Shown here in pieces: positions 56,331 through 64,000 of a stretch of 64,000 bases of DNA; position 1 is the stretch's first letter, and each line of letters opens with the position of its first letter. The DNA comes from Macrolepiota albuminosa (taxonomy: Eukaryota > Basidiomycota > Agaricomycetes > Agaricales > Agaricaceae). The stretch covers positions 373,340-437,339 of the forward strand of contig JAMWFC010000044.1 of the NCBI GenBank assembly GCA_027475525.1, in the 5' to 3' direction. The position numbers and the translations under genes are program-made. The notes below the pieces were generated by a model that was not told the DNA's origin, did no database searches, and was given only the letters and a program-made list of their open reading frames with translations.

Positions 56331-56449
56331 AATGTGGTTCAACCAGCTTGAACTACTCCCAAATATATCTAAACATAGTCACATGACTTTGTTCATATTT
56401 CCACATGCAACTTACTCTTTATTTCTGACTAAAATAGGGATAAACCTGA

Positions 56450-56671
56450 AAAATTAGAAATGCTCAAAAAACTGTCTCAATGAGTGAATATTTTAAAATG
56501 GCTATTACTCCATCAGTTTTGATCCCAATTACACAGGCCTAGCTGTATTTTGTAGCTACAATGCCATAGTATTTTACATGATTTAATTAGGATTTTAGGT
56601 ACTTCTCATCTTTCATGCCAATGTCATGTTTCAAAAAGTATGAAATATTGAGTCAGTTTTTTGAGCCACTG
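56450..56671 (-). repeat. Right terminal inverted repeat of the mariner-type element
   Basis: Inverted counterpart of 55067-55285 with scattered substitutions, ending TTTTTTGAGCCACTG before the TA. Confidence 0.88.
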
Positions 56672-57479
56672 TATGTACTATTGAAGACACAGCACAATTG
56701 TTAATGGCCAATCAGGATTACTGATGTCTTTTCTCAGTGATGCTGTCCTCACAGCATAATATCTACACAATTGATTACTGTCAACAACATTACCAGGTCT
56801 CACAACTCCATATGAAATACTGGAAGGAGTCAAACCAGATTTGTTCCATCTTCAAGTATGGGGTTGCCAGTGTTTTGTATTAAACCTGAAGAAAATAAAA
56901 AAAGGGGGATCTCAAAAGATTTGAAGCAATTTTTGTCAGGTATGATGAAAACAGGATTGGATGGAGAGTTCATGATTTGAATGGACAATATTACTTCTTG
57001 AGGGATGTTGTATTCAACAAAAACATTCAAAGACAATTACAACCAGGAATACCCTTGACTACAATGCATCATCAGTCTACATCTTTGACATTGTCTTCTT
57101 TTTTATCAAATCAATCAAAGTCAGAAACTCCCAAAATAGTACCAGTATCTCATTTGAAAGAATCTCCTGTTGAACATCAATGACCAAAACAACAAATTCA
57201 GCAGATGGAGGCTGGAAAAACCCTTTTTGAGGAAATAACAAGACAGAATGAAAAACTCACCAGACTACAAGTGGATCACAATGCAAGGGTGGCACCACAT
57301 TAAAATCTCTCTGCAATTCTGGACATTGTTTCATTATTGAAGATGGCCTGCTTCTCCAGCATTATGAATGACTTTACGGAGTTAGAGGATTTAGTTAATG
57401 ACCAGTCAACTAGGCAGTATTTTTTGAGACCTTCAAGTCACCTCCTCATCATTCCATTTCAAAACTGGCAGACAGAATG

Positions 57480-57848
57480 GATATCTTCATTATAGTTTGC
57501 ATCTATATGGATGATAGACTCAACATAACAAATTCAAAGGAACTCTATGAGTGGGTGTTAGGTAAAATAAACAAATGATTCCAGGTCAAGGATTCAGGTG
57601 CCACATCTTTATATCTTGGTATCCAGACCAATAGACATAGATGTGAACAGAAACTATGGTTATTACAGAAGGAATACATTCTCAATCTATTGGCAACATA
57701 TTGTTTGCTAGATGCTACACCTTTATTGTTGCTACTTGCAGGCAAACTAAATGATTCCCCAGAACCACCAGCCAATGCAATTTTGGAAGTAGCAGATGAC
57801 AACATTAAGGTTTGTTATCAATGGCTTGTTGGGTCAATATTATATCTT
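57480..57848 (+). pseudogene. copia reverse transcriptase, C-terminal half
   Basis: Reads VCIYMDDRLNITNS (active-site box), FQVKDSGATSLYLGIQTNRHR, LQKEYILNLLATYCLLDATP and YQWLVGSILYL, all diagnostic for copia RT. The N-terminal half seems deleted. Confidence 0.87.
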
Positions 57849-58759
57849 TGTAAGGGCAACTTCTAGAGGCTATGCCTCAGTCACAAAGCTGGCAAAGAGA
57901 GATCCAAAGTGTATTAGAGTATGTACTGACAATATTATAATAACTACTCACCTGGCAGAGGGAGATCCAAAGAGAACAAGTCTAGGGATTTCCTATGCCA
58001 AGTTGGATGCTTCTGGGGCTTCTGAAGCATGAGAAACAACTGTACAGTACAACAAAACCTTAAAAACTCAAAAATTGACTAACCAAACAACTGTGCAAAC
58101 AAGGCAAGAAAACTCTGGACTTTGGAAGTCAGAAAGGCAGACTCTGGCTTATATAAGCAGTCTGGAAGTGGTGCTGAAGAGCCCACACTGTTGGATGGAT
58201 CACATATCACACAGCCACTCCAGGAACATGTTGCTCCCTTTTTGCCATATCACATATCACACTTGACCAGGGTCACGACCAAGGGTCAATAAGTCTCTTT
58301 ATTCTGGCCATGGTGGCCAATAAATACACTACAACTCCATTGTTCTCAAAAGTATATATATTAGCTCTACTGTAGTTAGAACCCTCAGTCAATTATATCA
58401 GACTGAGGGTGTGTCTTTCATACTTACATAGAAACACGGTTACTGACCATACCTTAAGGATTAAACACTTACTGTTGTCCATAGATACAGAATATAGTCA
58501 ATTATATCAGACTGAAGGATTAAACACTTATTGTTGTCCATAGGTCACACAATTATAGAAGCCCGGATTCTAACACACACTTGTCTGAATGATAGCTAAA
58601 GAACCAGAGCACCTCAAAGGCTGAGAATAGTACTAACAGATAGTGTTGAGAGAATAGAAACAGCAAAATGAGAGAATGATAGAAGAAATAAGGAAATGAA
58701 TGAAAGGAGAGTGAAGGAATAAGGAGTGAAAGAAGAAAGAAATGAGGAGTCCCTTGACA
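57849..58759 (-). mobile_element. LTR-like repeat X, copy 3, inserted in copia RT/RNase H
   Basis: On the minus strand it reads TGTCAAGGGACTCC ... GCCCTTACA, about 519 bases once the nested insertion 58189-58575 and its duplication are removed. It cuts the copia frame exactly between YQWLVGSILYL and SLCIHLNLVFMAM. The flanks ATCTT and ACTTT are only a poor 5-base match. Confidence 0.78.
58189..58575. mobile_element. Solo LTR (387 bases) with TSD CACAC, inside repeat X
   Basis: It begins TGTTGGATGG and ends CTAACA on the plus strand, with CACAC on both sides (58184-58188 and 58576-58580). It contains a repeated stretch with TATATCAGACTGA at two or more places. Orientation cannot be decided. 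Confidence 0.85.
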
Positions 58760-60420
58760 ACTTTAGCCTCTGCATCCATCTCAATTTGGTGTTTATGGCT
58801 ATGTTTCTGGGGCAGTACAATTCAAATCTGACTAGAGCCCATCTTTTGGCAGCTAAACAAGTCCTACGCTATCTATCTTCTTGGCATGAAGGATTATGCA
58901 ATCAAATATAATTTCTCTGGCCCAACTCTAAATCCACCCACTAAGCTTATTCTACTGGCAGACTTCAGAGCAGTTGATGCAGATCGGGCATCAGAGTCAT
59001 TGAATAGGAAGAGCACCACTGGTTACACATTCTTTCTATATTCCAGCCTTGTCTCTTGGTCTTTTGTCAAACAACATACAATTGCATTGTCATCCACAAA
59101 GGCAGAATATATGGCATTCTTGCATGCTATGTGTGAAGCTTTAGCAATGATACGACGCTGTACCAGCAGTCAGGGACACACCATGCACCAGAAGTCAAAA
59201 TAAACATTTAAATATGGGCTGAAAACTGTAAGCCTCCTGGTAGCAGTCTCAACAAATAACCATCTCCGAAAACATCCCAACAAATACACAGAAAAGTACA
59301 GAACAACAGGCAGGAACCAGTTCAAACTATCAGCTCAACAATAGTCTAACCACTGTAATGGGGAGGGGAAGCATGGAAGCTGGCAGAGTGGACGGAATAG
59401 GATGGAATTGGGGAATTATTATTCTCATTCAATATTATAATTCCTCAATTTCATCATCAAATCAGTCAATGTTCGGCAATGGACGGAATAGGATGAAATT
59501 GGGAAATTATTATATTCATTCAATATTATAATTCTCAATTTCATCGTCAAATCAGTCAATGTTCGATTTGACAACAAGGAGGGGAAAAGGAAAGAAGTAG
59601 GGGATGCAGGGAGGCGCTAAAAGAGGAAAGAAGGATCTATGAAGGAGATCATGCTAAATGGAGCTCAAGCAAATGGGGAAGTGGCAATCCGAAACATCCG
59701 GAAGAATGGCGGAACAAGAAGTTGAATGGTGGAACGGGTGGCACTGAAACAGGCCTCCCAAAAGGGAAATTGGACTATCAAATACGTTCTGGAAGTTGGA
59801 GAGTTTCCGACAAAGAGTCATATGTAGATAGTGGTCTGTGCACCAGAAAAACAGTATAAATAACCCAAGTTTAGTAGAGAATAGACAGGCAATTGATAGG
59901 CAAAGGCTCGGTGATTCCCAGGGAGTGAATCGCTTAGGCCGGAGTTTGTTAAGAAACCTCGACTTGTGGGAATATTATTATTCTCATTCAATATTATAAT
60001 TCCTCAAGACCTCGGCGTTTTGCAAAATTATTAAACGCATTCAAGATCATAATTATCTCTTTCACCGTCAAAATCAGTGTGAATTCAAGGTCATATTCTA
60101 TACTAGCAAGCCCCAGAACTATCAAGTAATACTTCTACCAAGTACTACAGCAATCTGAATCTTCTCACTTCTCTCAATCTCCCGATCCCACAACCATTTC
60201 CAATTTTCTGTGATAACAAAAGTGCCCTAGAAATTGCAAACTCAGACTCTATAACATCAAGATCAAAACACATTGACATTAGATACCACTTTATTTGTGA
60301 ACATTTAAATACAGGATCATTCAAGACCTCATGGATATCCACTTCTGACAGGTTGCAAACATTCTTACCAAGCCTCTCCCTAAAAAACTTCATAACAAAT
60401 TTGTCAAGTTACTTGGTATT
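58760..60420 (+). pseudogene. copia RNase H, split by a 1-kb LTR
   Basis: First part (58760-59147): GQYNSNLTRAHLLAAKQVLRYL and RKSTTGYTFFLYSSLVSWSFVKQ, SSTKAEYMAF. Second part (60150-60420): IFCDNKSALEIANSDS, SKHIDIRYHFICEHL and LQTFLPSLSLKNF. Together they give the full copia RNase H order. Confidence 0.9.
59148..60149. mobile_element. Solo LTR candidate, 1002 bases, with TSD GCAA
   Basis: Begins TGATACGACG and ends GTACTACA; GCAA stands on both sides (59144-59147 and 60150-60153). It splits the copia RNase H cleanly. It holds a 91-base unit twice in tandem with several mismatches (about 59391-59572) and a third partial copy near 59965, plus a TATA-like AGTATAAATA near 59850. CG dinucleotides remain, so it is younger than the copia. 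Confidence 0.72.
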
Positions 60421-60475
60421 GTTTCTTGTTCATAATTCTTCTTCTCATGCACCTACTTCTACACTGATGGGGTTG

Positions 60476-60764
60476 TGTTATCCGGAGTAGGATAGTCAGC
60501 TACTTAGTGGTCACATGATCATCATATTAAACTGAACATTGACATGACACACACCTCAGTTGTTCTCTATCATCTAGATGGGCATTGAGGTTGTAAGTGT
60601 TGTGTTTTTTCTTCCTTAGAATTATTTCAACCTTATTGCCTACAATACAGTAATGTGTTCCGTTGACTAGGTATGATAATACAGTTGTTCTCTATCATCT
60701 AGATGGGCACTGAGGTTTAATCTGTTCCGTTGACTAGTTGACTAGGGTGAGATCTATCATAACA
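60476..60764 (+). repeat. 3' LTR of the copia element
   Basis: Begins TGTTATCCGG and ends ATCATAACA, 289 bases, shortly after the end of RNase H. The box TTGTTCTCTATCATCTAGAT appears twice, 123 bases apart, so the LTR has an internal duplication. Confidence 0.7.
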
Positions 60765-60952
60765 AAAGCATGAAGAAATAAGAAGATGAATGAAGAGGAG
60801 AGACTACCACAAATACTACTCTCAAAAAAAAAAGAAAAAGAAGACAAATGATTGTAAAAAGTCAAGATCACATGTCTAACAATTTGCATATTTGTTCAGT
60901 TATTGACAAGTAATACATACATTTGATAAGCAAATAACATCATGACCAGGAA
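60765..60952. other. Spacer between copia LTR and the O-methyltransferase
   Basis: AT-rich, with an A run near 60825-60840. It contains the 3' flank of the methyltransferase gene; no separate feature. Confidence 0.5.
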
Positions 60953-62852
60953 TTAGATGGGGATAGCCTCAACCGACTGAAGGAAAGTACTGTCACCATT
61001 CTGACGATAAACCTTCTTAATTTTCCAACCGGTATTGCGGAGGAGATCGTTGAAATGACGGACAGTACGTTCCTGAGCATCGAACATAAGAAACATCTGA
61101 TGGAACATCTCTTAATGTGTTCATACTGCACCATCGAAGCCACTCACGTTTAAGTCAGTTGTGTAGCCCATCACATTCACGATACCGAAGTTGGGAAGAA
61201 GGGGTGTTGGTGCTTCAGGGACCGTAGAGCCCGGAATATCTAGTGCATCTGCACCGTCCTTTGGCTCGTGACAGGCTAAGGGAAGAAGGCTTTCGACGAG
61301 CAAGAGCTTCGTATCCTTGTCCGCTCCGGCACGAAGCTGAGTGAGGATTTTGATGCAGTGCTTGTCCGACCAGTCGTGAAGGACCTGTTTCAGTAAAAAT
61401 ACCGCGACTTTACGACCTGCTGGCTGAGGCGTGAAGAAATCTTGGACTGCCAGAACGAAGTCATTTTTATGAAGCAAAAAGCATATAGAGATCAATACTC
61501 GCCTTCGAATTTGACGTGGGCATTGGGCGAATTTCGTTGCAAGTGCTGATCACGATGACAATCAATGTCAGATACAAAATTTGAAGGAATAAATCAATGA
61601 CTTACTTTCTTTGCATCCTCAATGACAGGTTCTAAGTCCTGAACGACAAAATTAAAGGACGGAAATTCCTTTGCTAACATCAGCGACTCGGATCCGATAC
61701 CTCCGCCAACGTCAACAATCATCGAACCAGATGGAAGGTCACTCCAGTTGTAAGCTATTTGCTGACTATAAGTAGAGAATAACAACTGCAGGGAATGAAT
61801 AGACCTTTCAAAATTGAATCGACTGGTTGCATAGCTCGCACTCCTTGCATTGCGACGTTAAACCGCCGCGACCTATATTCATCGCGAGCAAGCACTTCCC
61901 AAAACGACTCCTTAGTATCCAACGCCCGAGAGAATGGAACAATAGTATCTCCAGAATCAGTTGCGACTGGATCCGACAAAGTCTCCCATGCATATGCAGA
62001 CGCTTTGAGCATATCATCGAGCCTACTCCATACGTGAAGTTTATCTCAAATGAAGTTGCAATGAAAGACGTACACGTGTGATAGCAAAGGAGCCATACTA
62101 CGCGTATTGTCATATTTAGTCTTGGGGCTAGGAAGAACTAAGACACATGAGTTCCACAAAACACGTATAGCTCACTTGTCCATGATATCCTGGCTGGACT
62201 TGTGGGTGTCCATCATGCTGGAGATGCGCGTGTTGGTAAAGACATTTGGTTTGAGTTCTCGATAGATATGATTTGTGGCAAGGTAGCGCAAAAAACGCGC
62301 TAAAAAAATAGGCTCGGCTTTGGAGGTCACTAAGTACAGATGCTTACCCAACTTTTGAGGGTTTTGCCCGTTCTTGGCAGCGATTTCATCAACATGAAGG
62401 CCCTGGTAGATAATTAATAGATTAAGGTTATTATAGTAAACGAAAGAAGTCAACTGACGTTCGGACCTGCTTCGCGCAAGATCTCAGTGACGTTGGACTC
62501 GAGACACACACGGATCGCGGCAGATTTCAAATACTTCAAGATCATGTCAGCCTAATTGGCAAGTATCGGGATAGAAAGTACATACTCCAGCAGTTGCATT
62601 GGCTAACGAAACATGGGCAGGCAACAAGATAGCTTCCAGCTGTGCTGCCGCTGCACATATAATATTCACGGAGTCAGAAACATCAGAGTTGAAGCGGAAA
62701 GCCTCAGACTCAGGAATAAACGGAGAATACAAATCAGGGATGGATGTTTTTGTGGTGTCGATGGTACGCTCAAGCTTGTCGGCGGCTTCCGTTATGAGGG
62801 CGATGAGTTGGCGAAGAGGAGAAGCCATGGAGCTGATGTTGGCTACCTCCAA
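60953..62852 (-). CDS. SAM-dependent O-methyltransferase, nine exons, 457 residues
   Basis: Exons (plus coordinates): 62852-62586, 62533-62459, 62402-62348, 62299-62176, 62022-61805, 61754-61606, 61545-61503, 61446-61148, 61096-60953. The phases join without a stop; introns are 48-60 bases except one of 153, and intron 7 uses a GC-AG pair. The protein has a helical dimerisation part with a winged-helix region (LREAGPN-GLHVDEIAAKNG; LRYLATNHIYREL), then the SAM-binding site VDVGGGIGS, VVQDLEP, and the catalytic His in FLLKQVLHDWSDK. It ends WKIKKVYRQNGDSTFLQSVEAIPI. This is the fungal small-molecule O-methyltransferase type found in secondary metabolism; the substrate is unknown. A second ATG eight codons in is possible. 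It appears intact. Confidence 0.93.
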
Positions 62853-64000
62853 AAGTCACCATTATATATTATCCGAGTCGGTCGAAGACGAATGATAATC
62901 ACAAAGATGGGAATCCGCAGTCAAATCTACGATATGTAATCTGTATCTGCGATTTCCCCACGAGGAAATAATGAAACATGGAAGGGGCCCTGATCAGGAT
63001 AACAACAGGGTTGTCCTTTCTGATCGGGAGCAGACGTTGTCCTTGTCAAATTGTTCTGATTGAACAAGCATTGTTGCATCAGCAAAATATGGAATCCAGA
63101 CGATTTAAACTGATTTTAGACTAGATTTTCTTTGTTAAGAGAAACTATTCCAAAGGTTTCAATACTACATAACCAAAAAAATATGAGCTGAAGACAGGTT
63201 GAAACTCAAGGTCATGGATGCACAGGACAAAACACCCATTCTCAGCAGTTCCTTTGTATCGGAGATCTCCGAAGCTGGATAAGCGCCATTGATTTAGATC
63301 GTACGCCTGTAAGATGTGGTAAATTGCCGCTGTTCGACTGATCTGATTTTTCCTCAACATCTGTCAAATGTCGGTCGACTCCGGAGAGGGGACAGTCGTT
63401 GTCCAGTTGCAATTCCGGCACTGGCCTTGATATGATCAAGCAACTGGTTTGAATAACAGGGAGCAACACATCAAGCACTACGAGTTGAGACAATGAACGT
63501 CCGATGTAAGAATTTTCAAAATTGAAGGCAGACATATTGCTTAAACCTTTTGCAATGATGGTGACTTGTCTCAGGAAATGTTCTTGACATCATAAATCAT
63601 CTGGACAATGACTTGTATAGTGCGAATCACTTAGTCACCACAAAATTGTGACAGCGGCCAAATTGGCCAAAGGCCCAGAAAAAAAATTGGATTTTGTTGG
63701 AATTTCTTATGTCTTCTAAACTTTATTATTACAATTATCAATATATGCACTTTTACAAGTTTTTGGCTACTACTGACTACTTAAAAGTGAAAATTTATGG
63801 ATTGATGAGGGGTTTGTCAGCCGGATCACTCTGTAGGACTACTGCAACCATGAAAATATTGAAAAAAAGCTGCTATGGGTGCATGTCTAGCCAGGCTGCT
63901 CTCAAGGTATAAGCATCATTCTCCACACCAAGGTCTGACATTGAAGACTTGTCAGGAATCATACTTGCAGATGACTTATTGGGGTATTCTGGTGGTGTGA
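62853..64000. other. Upstream region of the O-methyltransferase, no gene recognised
   Basis: 62853-63000 should contain the promoter, but no TATA or CAAT box stands out. Short open pieces at 63145-63535 (minus) and 63694-63912 (plus) have no motif. The last 340 bases are AT-rich and may be the start of another repeat. Confidence 0.5.

Larger units (their letters stand above)
55067..56671 (-). mobile_element. Tc1/mariner-type DNA transposon, 1605 bases
   Basis: It is flanked by TA on both sides (55065-55066, 56672-56673) and begins CAGTGGCTCAAAAAACTG with the inverted form at the right end. The inverted terminal repeats are about 220 bases (55067-55285 and 56450-56671). One transposase relic is inside on the minus strand. 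It interrupts the copia integrase. Confidence 0.93.
54868..57180 (+). pseudogene. copia integrase relic, split by the mariner-type element
   Basis: Left part: RHLNQKSKESM, a GAG-pre-integrase-type box. Right part: TTPYEILEGVKPDLFHLQVWGCQCFV and FVRYDENRIGWRVHDLNGQYYFLRDVVFNK, the conserved C-terminal integrase segment of copia elements. The central catalytic part is too decayed to read. Confidence 0.82.
54860..60764 (+). mobile_element. Decayed Ty1/copia element with nested insertions
   Basis: Fragments in copia order: GAG-pre-integrase/integrase (54868-55066, 56672-57180), RT (57480-57848), RNase H (58760-59147, 60150-60420) and a 3' LTR (60476-60764). Insertions are a Tc1/mariner element (55067-56671), repeat X copy 3 with an inner LTR (57849-58759) and a 1-kb LTR (59148-60149). 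The order IN-RT-RH identifies Ty1/copia. No 5' LTR was found. Confidence 0.85.

Noticed and set aside
63145..63912. Short frames upstream of the O-methyltransferase
   Set aside because: No motif, no splice-supported extension, no homology I can recognise.

Overview
The window looks like a repeat-dense, gene-poor stretch of a filamentous fungal chromosome, most likely a basidiomycete of the mushroom group. The evidence is a host-type O-methyltransferase gene with eight introns of mostly 48-60 bases, Ty3/gypsy elements that end in a chromodomain, a LINE with an RNase H domain and a CCHC-rich ORF1, and decay of repeats mainly at CpG (CG to TG or CA). No rRNA, intact tRNA gene or CRISPR array was seen.

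Layout. 1-5461: left-truncated, CpG-rich (young) Ty3/gypsy element of family A on the minus strand, with its 5' LTR at 4614-5461. 5462-12700: old, almost CpG-free family B gypsy element on the plus strand, split by a family A solo LTR (8621-9485). 12870-19040: relics, including an unrecognised degenerate coding region, an LTR-like repeat, a family A fragment and a second solo LTR. 19150-28900: a roughly 9.4-kb block bounded by inverted repeats, sprinkled with tRNA-like relics, holding decayed minus-strand genes (one with a Zn2Cys6-like cysteine cluster) and a third solo LTR. 29096-50935: another family B element on the minus strand, split by a complete family A element (30723-47786) that is itself split by a LINE (34316-40145). 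50936-60764: AT-rich repeats and a decayed Ty1/copia element carrying a Tc1/mariner element and three LTR insertions. 60953-62852: the only host-type gene, a SAM-dependent O-methyltransferase on the minus strand.

How the parts relate. Family A shows a self-priming design: 12 bases just inside the 5' LTR are complementary to a 12-base motif lying 28 bases downstream of a TATA box in the LTR. Its pol starts with two retropepsin-like domains in tandem. The full family A copy carries, between its chromodomain and 3' LTR, an antisense coding region with two well-formed candidate introns, a Zn2Cys6-like cysteine pattern and a coiled coil. This antisense gene is the best candidate for an undescribed system here.

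Caution. Ten near-perfect tandem duplications with a 77-base period (one is 78) occur in unrelated sequence, and several break otherwise open frames. This looks like an assembly artefact rather than biology.
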